Shown one piece after another: positions 27,163 through 35,990 of a stretch of 64,000 nucleotides of DNA (position 1 is the stretch's first letter; every line of letters begins with the position of its first letter). The translations under genes and the position numbers were made by a program. The notes beneath the pieces were generated by a model. That model saw only the letters and a program-made list of their open reading frames with translations, was not told where the DNA came from and did no database searches. This DNA is from Neobacillus ginsengisoli (GTDB taxonomy: Bacteria; Bacillota; Bacilli; Bacillales_B; DSM-18226). The stretch is taken from contig NZ_JAUSTW010000007.1 of the NCBI RefSeq assembly GCF_030813055.1, forward strand, positions 186,001 to 250,000. Direction: 5' to 3'.

Positions 27163-29034
27163 ATGAAGAAATGGATTCCCATTGCTACCGGTTTAGCAGC
27201 CGGTTTTGTGGCGGCAACAATTGCCTTCGGAAACTTTTCGTCCAGCTCGAGTACCCAAGCGGCGAATAGCAATACGAAAAGCGATGCCGAAAAAGTTTAT
27301 GTCCCTTATGGACAAAAGGATGAATACTACTTATTTGATTCCGGCGGACATTCGGGGCAGCTATTTGTCTACGGTGTTCCTTCAATGAGGGAAATTCGTA
27401 CGATTCCGGTCTTCTCACCGGACCCGGCAACAGGATATGGTTTTGATACCGAATCGAAAAAAATGCTTGGCGGCTATACATGGGGTGACCTCCATCACCC
27501 GGCGATATCCGAAACAAACGGGAACTACAACGGCAAGTACTTATTTGCTACCGATGTAGGAAACAGCCGGGCTGCCGTCGTAAACCTCAGTACCTTTACA
27601 ACAAAGGATATTATTAATGTTCCAAATACAAGCGGCCCGCACTGTGCGGCGTTCGTTACCCAAAATACGGAGTATTTATTTTTACCGACGCGCTTTGCTG
27701 TGCCGTTAGGCCAGGAATACCAGCCATTAGACCAATACAGCACGAAATATCGCGGTGTAATGTCAGCGCTGACTTTTAATGAAAGCAAGGAAAAATTAAA
27801 CATCGCATATCAGGTTGCCCTGCCGCCATGGTCCTATGACTTATCAGATGCCGGTAAAAAGAGTTCCGGGGACTGGGCGGTTTTAACTTCCTATAATACC
27901 GAAGAAGCAACCACTACCCTTGAAATCAATGCCTCACAGGCTGACCGTGACTATATCGTTTTATTTAACTGGAAAGAGCTTGCGCAAATGGTTAAGGACG
28001 GTAAGTATGAAAATGTGAACGGCCAAAAAATGATTTTCCCTGAAAAACAAAAAGGCGGAATTTACTTAGTGCCGGTTGCAAAGTCGCCGCATGGTGTTGA
28101 CGTGACTCCGGATGGCAAATATTTCATTGCTTCCGGAAAGTTAGCTCCTATGATGACGGTTTTCTCATTTGAAAAAGCCTTTAAAGCGATCGAAAATAAA
28201 GATTTCGCAGGGGAAAGAAATGGGATTCCAATTCTTAAATACAAATCTGTCGTCGAAAGAGAAGTAAACCCTGAAAATGCGCTTGGTCCGCTTCATACCC
28301 AATTTGATGAAAAAGGCTATGCCTATACAACGATGTTTATCTCTTCTGAGGTCGTGAGATGGAATTATAAAACCGGGGAAGTATTAGATCGCGTCCCTGT
28401 TCAATATGCACCCGGTCACTCTGTTGCCGCTGAAGGCGACACAGCTTCACCGCAAGGGAAATACCTTGTGTCGTTAAACAAAATGTCGAAGGACAACTTC
28501 TTATCTGTCGGTCCGTCCCATCCGGAAACGATGCAGCTAATTGATATCAGCGGCAAGAAAATGCATGTACTGGATACCGTTCCAGTGAACCCAGAGCCTC
28601 ACTATGCACAAATGATTAAAGCGGATAAAATCCATACCATTAACGTTTATCCGAAAGATCCTAAAAATCCTGATGCCGTCTATAAACAGACTGACACGAG
28701 AATTGTCCGTAATGGTAACGAGGTTCATGTTTATGGAACAGCCGTGCGTTCTAGATTCACCTTCGATCATACGGCAAAACGCCCTGACTCGATTGAAGTA
28801 AATCAAGGTGATCATGTCTTTATCCATTTAACCAATATTGACTTTGATGAAGACATTACCCATGGCTTTGCGATCAATAGCTACAATCTAAACATGGAAG
28901 TTCAGCCGGGCCAAACCAATACGATTGATTTTATTGCCAATAAAGCAGGTACCTATCCGCTTTATTGTACGAATTTCTGTTCAGCACTGCATCAGGAGAT
29001 GACTGGTTACCTCCTAGTAAAACCTAAGAATTAA
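27163..29034 (+). CDS. nosZ: nitrous oxide reductase, clade II (Sec-type)
   Basis: 623 residues. It reduces N2O to N2 outside the membrane. The N-terminus is a Sec-type signal/anchor without a twin-arginine motif, which marks clade II NosZ. The beta-propeller carries CuZ histidines, e.g. DLHHP near residue 109 and SGPHCAAF near 162. The C-terminal cupredoxin domain has the CuA site CTNFCSALHQEM near residues 602-613. No active-site loss is visible. AAGGTGGTG precedes the ATG. Followed by a strong hairpin and nosB. Confidence 0.97.
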   Translation: MKKWIPIATGLAAGFVAATIAFGNFSSSSSTQAANSNTKSDAEKVYVPYGQKDEYYLFDSGGHSGQLFVYGVPSMREIRTIPVFSPDPATGYGFDTESKKMLGGYTWGDLHHPAISETNGNYNGKYLFATDVGNSRAAVVNLSTFTTKDIINVPNTSGPHCAAFVTQNTEYLFLPTRFAVPLGQEYQPLDQYSTKYRGVMSALTFNESKEKLNIAYQVALPPWSYDLSDAGKKSSGDWAVLTSYNTEEATTTLEINASQADRDYIVLFNWKELAQMVKDGKYENVNGQKMIFPEKQKGGIYLVPVAKSPHGVDVTPDGKYFIASGKLAPMMTVFSFEKAFKAIENKDFAGERNGIPILKYKSVVEREVNPENALGPLHTQFDEKGYAYTTMFISSEVVRWNYKTGEVLDRVPVQYAPGHSVAAEGDTASPQGKYLVSLNKMSKDNFLSVGPSHPETMQLIDISGKKMHVLDTVPVNPEPHYAQMIKADKIHTINVYPKDPKNPDAVYKQTDTRIVRNGNEVHVYGTAVRSRFTFDHTAKRPDSIEVNQGDHVFIHLTNIDFDEDITHGFAINSYNLNMEVQPGQTNTIDFIANKAGTYPLYCTNFCSALHQEMTGYLLVKPKN

Positions 29035-29046
29035 TAAATGGTAACA

Positions 29047-29077
29047 GGGGCCTTCTCAAAAACAATGAGACGGCCCC
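29047..29077 (+). promoter_or_regulatory. intra-operon hairpin between nosZ and nosB
   Basis: GGGGCCTTCTCA and TGAGACGGCCCC pair strongly, with no T-run after it. It is better read as an mRNA-stabilising or processing element that raises nosZ message over the downstream genes than as a full terminator. Confidence 0.55.
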
Positions 29078-29110
29078 GCCATCTAATTCAAACGAAAGGT
29101 CTTGTTTAAT

Positions 29111-29677
29111 TTGAAAAGTAAAAATCTATCTCTCGGATCTTCTTTACTTATCACGTTATCAGCAGTTTTAATGGGCATCTCGGTCTTATTCCCTTGGTGG
29201 AAAATGGTCTTTTATGCACCCCAGTATCCTGAAGGCTTAAATATTATTGTCTACCCGAATAAGCTTGAAGGACAGCTGGATATTATCAACGGACTGAACC
29301 ACTATATCGGAATGGCCAATTTCGGTGAAAGCAATTTTTCTGAATTATCCTACCTTAAATATATTGTGGTTGGTTTAGTTTTCATTACACTCTTGACCGC
29401 GATTATCCGAAAAAAAGCAGTTCTTTACGGGCTAATCGGCCTGATTACTCTTGGCGGATTACTCGGCATCTATGACCTTCACCGGGCACTGCATGATTAT
29501 GGAACTCATTTAGATCCGCATGCACCGATAAAAATTGCACCATTTGTACCGCCGATTCTTGGGCAAAATCGGGTCGCCAATTTTACGACGCACAGCCTTC
29601 TTGGCACCGGCGCCTATTTTCTAATTGCCGCCTTTATTTTACTATTGATTCCGTTATGGAAGGATCGAAAAAAATGA
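29111..29677 (+). CDS. nosB: NosB-like membrane protein
   Basis: About 188 residues and five hydrophobic segments (first: LGSSLLITLSAVLMGISVLF). Between the first two is an external loop (PQYPEGLNIIVYPNKLEGQ). A conserved membrane protein called NosB follows nosZ in clade II operons; its function is unknown. The start is uncertain: TTG at 29111 is 11 nt after AAAGG, TTG at 29102 only 2 nt after it. The TGA stop overlaps the nosD ATG. Confidence 0.75.
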   Translation: MKSKNLSLGSSLLITLSAVLMGISVLFPWWKMVFYAPQYPEGLNIIVYPNKLEGQLDIINGLNHYIGMANFGESNFSELSYLKYIVVGLVFITLLTAIIRKKAVLYGLIGLITLGGLLGIYDLHRALHDYGTHLDPHAPIKIAPFVPPILGQNRVANFTTHSLLGTGAYFLIAAFILLLIPLWKDRKK

Positions 29678-31017
29678 AAAAGTGGACGCTCTTTTCTTTA
29701 GTTTTTTCTCTTTTTTTCATCATTTGTCCTGAGAAAAATATGGCAGCCGAAAACTTGCAATCAATGATCGACTCCATGAAAGAGGGAGCGGTATTGAAGC
29801 TTGGAAATCAAACGTATGAGGGTAATATCGTTATTCATAAACGGATAACGATTATTGGCTCCGGTAAAACCGTGATTAAAGGGGACGGAACAGGAAACGT
29901 GATATCCATTAAGGCCGCGCATGTAACCTTAAGCCATCTGACCGTAACGCACAGCAGTATGAACCGGGACTCTGCCGAAGAATATGCAGCCATTAAAATT
30001 TATACAAATGATAATGTTGTGGACCACGTTACGATCCGTGACTCTTTTCACGGTATCTATTTAAGCCAGGCACACCATAATACGATTCGCGACAATAACA
30101 TTAAAGGCCTGGGTAAGGGGGAAATTGCTTCCCAAGGAAATGGCCTTCATGTTTTTTATGCCAATGATAATCTTTTAGAAAACAATACGATTGAAGGAAC
30201 CCGCGACGGGATGTTCTTCGACTACGCCAATAATAACTATAGTCACAGTAATAAGATTAGCAATACAAGATACGGGCTCCATTACATGTATTCTGACAAT
30301 AATACGTTTGAAAAAAATATCTTTACGATGAATGCCGGCGGTGCCGCCATAATGAACTCCAATCATCTCAAACTAAAAGATAATCAATTTATTTTTAACT
30401 ATGGAAATCAATCATTTGGCCTCTTACTACTGCAAGCCAATGACAACAATATAGAAAATAATACGTTTTATATGAACCAGCGCGGGATTTATATTGACCA
30501 AGCAACGAGAAATACCTATCAGAATAACAAAATCATTCAGAACCAAATCGGGATTGAGCTTTGGGCCAGCTCCAACCAACAAACCTTTTCATTAAACCAA
30601 ATTACCGAAAATACGATTCCTGCCGTTACTATTGGCGGTAAGGGAGAAGGCAATGCCTGGAGTAAAAATGGCAAAGGAAATGATTGGGGCAGCGCCTTCC
30701 CGCTCACCGATTTAAACCAAGACGGGATTGGCGATTTTCCTGTAACCTATCATTCTTCCCTCCATCAATTGATTGAGGATCAAGAATTAACGAATCTATT
30801 TTTAAAAAGCCCTGCGATTAAAATTTATGAAAAAATGAATGCCCTGCTTGAACACGATGAAGTCATGTTTAACGATCCGCATCCATTGGTTAGCAAAAAT
30901 GGCCGGCAAACACGAGAGGACGTCCTCATTGGGGTTGGAATTCTGGCCGTGCTGATTCTATTAAAAGGGAGACAACGACTATGCATTACATTTGGAAAGA
31001 ATGGAAGGAAAATATAA
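29674..31017 (+). CDS. nosD: NosD copper/CuZ maturation protein
   Basis: 447 residues. A signal peptide (KKWTLFSLVFSLFFIICPEKNMAA) is followed by a right-handed beta-helix built of short repeats (NNTIEGT, DNNTFEKN, NNIENNTFYMNQ) of the CASH/NosD family, then a C-terminal membrane helix (VLIGVGILAVLILLKG). NosD works with NosF and NosY to supply sulfur/copper for the CuZ cluster. I chose ATG at 29674 (ATGA overlap with nosB; GGAAGG 10 nt upstream). Confidence 0.93.
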   Translation: MKKWTLFSLVFSLFFIICPEKNMAAENLQSMIDSMKEGAVLKLGNQTYEGNIVIHKRITIIGSGKTVIKGDGTGNVISIKAAHVTLSHLTVTHSSMNRDSAEEYAAIKIYTNDNVVDHVTIRDSFHGIYLSQAHHNTIRDNNIKGLGKGEIASQGNGLHVFYANDNLLENNTIEGTRDGMFFDYANNNYSHSNKISNTRYGLHYMYSDNNTFEKNIFTMNAGGAAIMNSNHLKLKDNQFIFNYGNQSFGLLLLQANDNNIENNTFYMNQRGIYIDQATRNTYQNNKIIQNQIGIELWASSNQQTFSLNQITENTIPAVTIGGKGEGNAWSKNGKGNDWGSAFPLTDLNQDGIGDFPVTYHSSLHQLIEDQELTNLFLKSPAIKIYEKMNALLEHDEVMFNDPHPLVSKNGRQTREDVLIGVGILAVLILLKGRQRLCITFGKNGRKI

Positions 31018-31778
31018 GAGGAAAAGGCTTGTGGCTATCACTCAGCATTATCGTTTTGATTTCTGTCAGCATTTTATTTCGCTCTTCTGTTCTTTCTTTT
31101 GACAAAGGCTTCCTAGTCCTCTTGATTAACTTATTCGATACGGTTAGCTATTTTATCCCGATTCTTTGCTTGTTTATCGGTGCCTTTTCCATATTCCAAG
31201 AGAAAGAACAAAAAACCTTAATCATGCTGCTGACAAAGAGGGATCGTTATTCAAGCTTTTTGTTCAAGAAAAGCCTTGGTTTGTATACAGTCGTGCTCCT
31301 GCCGCTGATTGTCTGGTTTTTCATCTATTTGCTGATGCTCAAATTTTATTTTCAGATTGATGCCAAAAGCTATTCTCTATTTGTTTTCGCACTCATTTGC
31401 CTTTCGCTGATTTTCTTACAAATGGGAGCGGCAATCGGCAGCTTTAGCCGCTCAAGAATGCAAATTATCGGCTATACGATTTTTATCTGGTTCTACTTGT
31501 TTTTTATGCACGACTTTATTTTGCTATCGTTTCTTCCCAATGTCACTACCGATAATGTCCAGGTGTTTTCGATTGCCTATTTTTTAAATCCGCTTGAAGC
31601 GGTAAGGATGTTTTTAGAAACAGGCATGGGCGTATACTCCTTCGGTCATATGTCACGGCTCTTACAGGAATTTATGTGGACAAAACCCGCATTCTTTCTT
31701 TTTGGGAATGTAGCATTCTGGTTGCTTGTATCGATTTTAGCCGCTGTAGTTTTCCATCGTAAGGAGGGTTACGAATGA
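30981..31778 (+). CDS. nosY: NosY ABC transporter permease
   Basis: 265 residues with six predicted membrane helices and the ABC-2 permease segment SIFQEKEQKTLIMLLTKRDRY near residue 70. It is the membrane part of the NosDFY machine. The ATG lies inside nosD (37-bp overlap) behind AAGGGAGA. Its stop overlaps the nosF start (ATGA). Confidence 0.92.
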   Translation: MHYIWKEWKENIRGKGLWLSLSIIVLISVSILFRSSVLSFDKGFLVLLINLFDTVSYFIPILCLFIGAFSIFQEKEQKTLIMLLTKRDRYSSFLFKKSLGLYTVVLLPLIVWFFIYLLMLKFYFQIDAKSYSLFVFALICLSLIFLQMGAAIGSFSRSRMQIIGYTIFIWFYLFFMHDFILLSFLPNVTTDNVQVFSIAYFLNPLEAVRMFLETGMGVYSFGHMSRLLQEFMWTKPAFFLFGNVAFWLLVSILAAVVFHRKEGYE

Positions 31779-32452
31779 TTAAGGTGACGAATTTAAACCA
31801 ATCCTTCGGGAAAAAGACCGTTTTAGATAATATTGACATCGAAATCAATAAAAATGAAATCTGCGCCCTTGTCGGAAGAAACGGTGCCGGAAAATCGACT
31901 TTTATTAATAGTCTTTTAGGTCTTCTACCGATTAAACAAGGTACCATCTCGATAAATGGCCATGAAGTAACAAAAAACAATCATGAATGGAAGAAAGAGA
32001 TTGCCTACCTGCCGGAAAAATTCATGCTCTATCCGATGCTGACAGGTTATGAAAATATCGTATTCTTTGCCGAAGCTGTTTCGAAAACGGCCGATCAAGA
32101 ACGAATCGAACAGATTCTTACAGCTGTTCGATTATGGGATGACCGCGATGTTCAGGTTAAAAAGTATTCAAAGGGGATGCTCCAACGGTTAGGCTTAGCG
32201 ATTACGCTTTATCAGGATTCAACGATTTTAATTTTAGATGAGCCCACAAGCGGCATTGACCCCATAGGGAGGAAGGAAATTTTAGAAGTGCTGAAATTCC
32301 TTGAAAATAAAACTATCCTGCTTTCTTCCCATCATCTGGATGAAATCAAACAAATCTGTACGCATGTGGCTTACTTAACGAATGGAAAAATGGAAAAATA
32401 CACGGTTGAAAGCTTTTTACAAACGCAAAATTTAGGAGGATTTGGATCATGA
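31775..32452 (+). CDS. nosF: NosF ABC transporter ATPase
   Basis: 225 residues. Walker A GRNGAGKST near residue 35, signature YSKGMLQRLGLA near 130, Walker B ILILDEPTSGIDP near 150 and the switch histidine in SSHHLDE. It powers NosY. Overlaps nosY and the following lipoprotein gene by 4 bp each, so the operon is tightly coupled. Confidence 0.94.
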   Translation: MIKVTNLNQSFGKKTVLDNIDIEINKNEICALVGRNGAGKSTFINSLLGLLPIKQGTISINGHEVTKNNHEWKKEIAYLPEKFMLYPMLTGYENIVFFAEAVSKTADQERIEQILTAVRLWDDRDVQVKKYSKGMLQRLGLAITLYQDSTILILDEPTSGIDPIGRKEILEVLKFLENKTILLSSHHLDEIKQICTHVAYLTNGKMEKYTVESFLQTQNLGGFGS

Positions 32453-33354
32453 TTAAAAAATGTTTAATGGCCATGTTCTTTATACTTGCTATCGTGCTCG
32501 CAGGCTGCAGCAACGGCTCTGACTATAAGGTAAACATTTCAAAACCGCTCTATTTCCAAAAGGATACTGCCGTCCCCTTTGAAATAAAGGTCACTGAAAA
32601 GAACAAGCCCGTTAAGGGTCTAACGATTTCCGCTGAGCTATCGATGGCGAATATGGATCATGGCACCTCTCAGGTGAAATTAGCAGAGGGACAAAATGGC
32701 GCCTATAGCGGGAAAGTGAAACTTCCGATGGAAGGCAAATATGAAATAAACGTTACGATCCAAAAGGATGGAAAAAAATCGGAGAATACCATTGATTACA
32801 CCGTCAAAAAAGCGGCAGGCGTTGCGATAATTAATGGCAAATGGATTAAAAACGAGGACTTAAAGTTTTATGAGCTCATCAGTAAGCTGCAGCTTACGAT
32901 TGACCGTGAAGCTGCCCAAAAAAAGTACAGCGGTCCACAGCTCGAAGAGGAATTATCCTACTTAGACTCCCAAGAAAAAACGGCTAAAGACAAAAACCGA
33001 TTATTGACCCAAATCATTAGAATTCGCGCGATGGCGCTGCTCGCTGAAGAAAAGGAACATAAAGCTACTGCTGAGACAATCCAGAATGCGATTAATAAAG
33101 ACCATGACCAGTATAATCAATATGATTCAACTAAAAAACTGATCCAAGCGTTTGGAGAATCGAAGTTTCATGAGTTGGAAAAAAAGGAATATCCTTATAT
33201 CATTCTTTCTAATCAAATCTTAGCAGACCTGGTTGCCCAAGCGAAAAAAGAAAATCCCACTGTCGGTATTCAAGAAGTTAACTATTTAGCCCAACAATCG
33301 TTTGAGGATTTACTTGTTTCCCAAATGAATTCATTAAAGGTTGAAATTTTATAG
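32449..33354 (+). CDS. two-domain lipoprotein of the nos operon (FixH/YtkA-like + SurA N-like)
   Basis: 301 residues. Lipoprotein signal with lipobox LAGC at residue ~20. Residues ~25-125 look like a FixH/YtkA-type beta-sandwich (KPLYFQKDTAVPFEIKV, MANMDHG, GKYEINVTI). Residues ~130-300 are helical and start VAIINGKWIKNEDLKFYELI, the opening pattern of SurA/PrsA N-terminal chaperone domains, but without a PPIase domain. The Met/His-rich MANMDHG could bind copper. It sits where other nos operons carry nosL, and no NosL-like gene is visible, so a Cu-chaperone or NosZ-folding role is my inference. Overlaps nosF by 4 bp. A repeat follows its TAG at once. Confidence 0.7.
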   Translation: MIKKCLMAMFFILAIVLAGCSNGSDYKVNISKPLYFQKDTAVPFEIKVTEKNKPVKGLTISAELSMANMDHGTSQVKLAEGQNGAYSGKVKLPMEGKYEINVTIQKDGKKSENTIDYTVKKAAGVAIINGKWIKNEDLKFYELISKLQLTIDREAAQKKYSGPQLEEELSYLDSQEKTAKDKNRLLTQIIRIRAMALLAEEKEHKATAETIQNAINKDHDQYNQYDSTKKLIQAFGESKFHELEKKEYPYIILSNQILADLVAQAKKENPTVGIQEVNYLAQQSFEDLLVSQMNSLKVEIL

Positions 33355-33520
33355 GAAAAGCGCAAGCCCCTGTTTAGCGCACGACAGGACTGGAGCGCTT
33401 CGACTGAGATAAAGGAAACACGAATCGCGTTTTTTGCGATTCGATGTTGACTTATCGTAGGGAGATGCGCGAAGTACACTAGTCGCTGGGCGCTGGAGCT
33501 GGACAATTCTCAAAGTCAAA
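33355..33520 (+). repeat. stop-codon-abutting palindromic repeat, family B long form
   Basis: GAAAAGCGCAAGCCCC directly follows the TAG of the nos lipoprotein gene. The inner hairpin CGAATCGCG-TTTT-TTGCGATTCG (33421-33444) is perfect, and the element ends GGACAATTCTCAAAGTC. Confidence 0.88.
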
Positions 33521-33547
33521 ATTTATACTTTCCTATAACCTAAGAAA

Positions 33548-33566
33548 AGCGCTGATGCTCAGCGCC
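33548..33566. repeat. left 19-bp target duplication (terminator hairpin)
   Basis: AGCGCTGATGCTCAGCGCC, itself a hairpin. An identical copy is at 33759-33777 on the other side of the small mobile element. Confidence 0.82.
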
Positions 33567-33758
33567 CAGGCTGTCGAAAAACCCTCGACAGCCTCTTATT
33601 TTATTCGTTTACTTCAATAATTCACCGCGTTAATTTGTTATAATACTATTGATATATAGGCTTTTCAACAGGCCCATTTGCAGGGACAATCAATAAATTT
33701 GGTATGATTCTGACAAAATAAAAAATTGCCGAGAAAAATATCCTTTCTCGACAATCTG
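33567..33758. mobile_element. 192-bp non-coding MITE-like element, copy 1
   Basis: It starts CAGGCTGTCGAAAAA and ends (reverse complement) CAGATTGTCGAGAAA, imperfect terminal inverted repeats. Each end folds into its own hairpin. The interior has an extended -10 (TGTTATAAT at 33636-33644). It has no coding capacity. Exact 19-bp flanking duplications form a terminator stem. Copy 2 (37909-38108) shares ends and interior but has a different flanking hairpin. Confidence 0.82.
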
Positions 33759-33781
33759 AGCGCTGATGCTCAGCGCCTTTT
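33759..33781 (+). terminator. terminator hairpin = right target duplication
   Basis: AGCGCTGATGCTCAGCGCC followed by TTTTTT. The stem GCGCTGA/TCAGCGC is perfect. Before the insertion, AAAAGCGCTG...CAGCGCCTTTTTT was probably a bidirectional terminator between the nos operon and the next minus-strand gene. Confidence 0.75.
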
Positions 33782-34015
33782 TTATTCCTCAGGTGAGTTC
33801 ATCACCTTAATCGTTTTAAAGCCAAGATTTACTTTATAGTTTAAATTCCAGTTACTGCTGAAAATCTCAATTTCATTTTCTTGTACGGCAAAGCGAAGAA
33901 CGACATCACTTTCGTCATCGATTAGGATATAAGAATGTTTATTAGCGTAAATTTGGTACGATGTGTGTGCAATCAGAGTCCATCCATTTTGTAACGGGTT
34001 ACTTTTTGTACTCAT
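33782..34015 (-). CDS. small protein of unknown function
   Basis: 77 residues (MSTKSNPLQNGWTLIAHTSYQ...), with alternating hydrophobic stretches suggesting a small beta-sheet protein (YSILIDDESDVVLRF-like pattern near residue 35). No signal peptide. I recognise no family. Its original terminator was split and duplicated by the MITE-like element. AGGTAAAGG lies directly before the ATG. Confidence 0.6.
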   Translation of the reverse strand: MSTKSNPLQNGWTLIAHTSYQIYANKHSYILIDDESDVVLRFAVQENEIEIFSSNWNLNYKVNLGFKTIKVMNSPEE

Positions 34016-34070
34016 CCTTTACCTGCCTTTTTAAAAAAATTATATAACAACGCACACTGCTTTATCCATT

Positions 34071-34925
34071 TTATAGGACTTCTAAAATTGCCTTTGCCAC
34101 GCCGCTCTCGTCGTTTGTGTCCGTAACGACATCACACAGAGACTTGATTGTAAAACCGGCATTTCCCATGGCAACGGCCCTGCCGACCCGCTCAAACATT
34201 GAGACATCGTTAAAATTGTCACCAATTGCCATCGTCTCAGATAAATCAATCCCTTTTGCTTTAACAAATGCTTCAAGGGCGATTCCCTTTTGCGCATTCT
34301 TATGGGTAATTTCCAAATTTTCATGACCTGAAGCGGTTATGTTTAAATCCGTGAAATCGCTAAGCGCCTTGCTTGCCGCGTCAAGTCTTTCTGAATCAAA
34401 GGAGAACGCTAGGAATTTGTATATTTGATAGTTTTCATCATCAAAGAGAATGTCATAATTGTCGATGATATGTATCCTGCCCTCGTGAACTCTCTTTTCC
34501 GCTGCCGTTGCTGCCGCTTCTACATTTACATCCGGATTGGCACTTACGATAATGTCTACGATAATCGAAACGGCTTTATCGCCATCAATCGTATAGGCAC
34601 CATCATTGGTATAGACTTCAAAATAGACTTCCTCTTCAAGCAGTTTTTTCGCCGCGTTTCTTGCCATTTGTTTATCGATGGAAATAGCAGAAATGACGTC
34701 TCCCTCTTTAGTTCGAACTTCCGCTCCGTTGACACCAATTACCGGGCATTTTAACCCCGCTCCGGCTAGTGCATAGGTTGCTTCCTGATACGACCGTCCC
34801 GTAGCCACGACAACCTCAATTCCTTGTGCTTGCGCTTTTACTATTGCATCTTTGTTTTCCTTACTGACTTGCTGAATCGAATTTAATAATGTTCCATCCA
34901 TATCTGTCGCAATACACTTAATCAT
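34071..34925 (-). CDS. Cof-type HAD-IIB phosphatase
   Basis: 284 residues. HAD motif I DMDGTLL near residue 8, motif II TGRS near 42, the C2b cap in the middle, and motif IV GDNFNDVSMFE near 235 with MGNAGFTIK after it. Such enzymes dephosphorylate small phosphorylated metabolites (sugar phosphates, FMN, PLP); the substrate is not visible. Similar to B. subtilis YwtE-type proteins. ATG behind AGAAGG. Confidence 0.88.
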   Translation of the reverse strand: MIKCIATDMDGTLLNSIQQVSKENKDAIVKAQAQGIEVVVATGRSYQEATYALAGAGLKCPVIGVNGAEVRTKEGDVISAISIDKQMARNAAKKLLEEEVYFEVYTNDGAYTIDGDKAVSIIVDIIVSANPDVNVEAAATAAEKRVHEGRIHIIDNYDILFDDENYQIYKFLAFSFDSERLDAASKALSDFTDLNITASGHENLEITHKNAQKGIALEAFVKAKGIDLSETMAIGDNFNDVSMFERVGRAVAMGNAGFTIKSLCDVVTDTNDESGVAKAILEVL

Positions 34926-34995
34926 GTTATTTACCTTCTCTTTCTTGTTATTATGCTATTTTAACATGATTGTTGGGACATTATTGCCAATTTGC

Positions 34996-35664
34996 TCATG
35001 TTAAATACTTGCTGCCTTCGCGAATGCTTAATGGGGCCAATGGAGAATTCCTGATAAAACCCTTTACTGAAGTCGGACTTGTCTTCGAATATTCCCGCAA
35101 TGCCCAGCCAATTGCCTTTTGGATAAAAAATTCCTTGCTATCGGCATTTTTTAGTATGTATTGAAACAAAATCTCTTCATTCGTTTCTTGTTTATATTTC
35201 AGCTGAAAAAGTATCGCTGCTCTTCGCAGCCACAAATTATCATGATTTGCCCAATTCTCAATTGTCTCGCCAATTACTTCAGGGTATTTTTGAGCAATTT
35301 GCCCGACCGGCTTTGGAGCCAGCGCATCAACGGTATCCCACCATGATTTCGTTGTGAGTAAGGACTCCAGGAACGGTAAGTCACTTTTTTCAAGTTTTTT
35401 TAGCGATTTTTCTAGATAATCCAAGGCCGTATACTGATATTCCCGTTCTTTCTTCTCCCAAAGTCCTGAAACAAATTCTTGATTAAAGGGATCTTTTAAA
35501 ATGCCGGTTTCATTGAAAAATCGCTTTTCAAGCTCTCTTCTTAATGGGGTTTTAATCCCTAAAAAAGGAAATTGATCTTTCATATACTTTTCCATCGGTC
35601 CTGCATTTGCCTCGTTACGGTTTTCTTCGAATAGCTTCGTTAATTTTGCTATTTTTTCTTGCAC
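34996..35664 (-). CDS. DNA alkylation repair protein (AlkD-like)
   Basis: 222 residues of helical HEAT-like repeats. Motifs typical of AlkD family: FLGIKTPLRRELEK near residue 35, KSWWDTVDALAP near 105, LWLRRAAILFQL near 145 and FIQKAIGWALREYSK near 180. AlkD-type glycosylases excise 3-methyl- and 7-methylpurines. Some family members lack activity, so the reaction is inferred. Start GTG at 35664 after AAGGGG. Confidence 0.87.
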   Translation of the reverse strand: MQEKIAKLTKLFEENRNEANAGPMEKYMKDQFPFLGIKTPLRRELEKRFFNETGILKDPFNQEFVSGLWEKKEREYQYTALDYLEKSLKKLEKSDLPFLESLLTTKSWWDTVDALAPKPVGQIAQKYPEVIGETIENWANHDNLWLRRAAILFQLKYKQETNEEILFQYILKNADSKEFFIQKAIGWALREYSKTSPTSVKGFIRNSPLAPLSIREGSKYLT

Positions 35665-35798
35665 GGAAACAGCCCCTTCAGTACTTCATTTTTTTATTTT
35701 AGTTGGTTGAAAAAGGAGTTTCCACTGAATTGTGATTTTGTATAAAGAATTAAGACTTTGCCAAACTAAAGACAGCATAGAGGAAAGGAGCTAAATCC

Positions 35799-35942
35799 AT
35801 GACAAAAAAGTTTAACAAAGGAAGCCGAAATCAAAATTCACCACAATCAGGAAATGCAGAAGCTGAATTTGCCAGTGAGTTTGTAAGCGGTGATAATAGC
35901 AAGGGGAATAAACACAATCGGACTCAGAAAGGTAAAAAGTAA
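35799..35942 (+). CDS. small SASP-like protein (SspE-like motif)
   Basis: 47 residues, Asn/Lys/Gly/Ser-rich. The segment EAEFASEFVS resembles the TEFASET repeat of gamma-type small acid-soluble spore proteins but occurs once. AGGAAAGGAG precedes the ATG and a terminator follows, so it is a real gene; the SASP assignment is tentative. Confidence 0.6.
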   Translation: MTKKFNKGSRNQNSPQSGNAEAEFASEFVSGDNSKGNKHNRTQKGKK

Positions 35943-35949
35943 AACGCAT

Positions 35950-35990
35950 AACAAACGGAGGCTAACAGTCAGTCTCCGTTTGTTAATCTT
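35950..35990. terminator. bidirectional terminator
   Basis: AACAAACGGAG and CTCCGTTTGTT form a perfect 11-bp stem between two convergent small genes. Confidence 0.75.
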
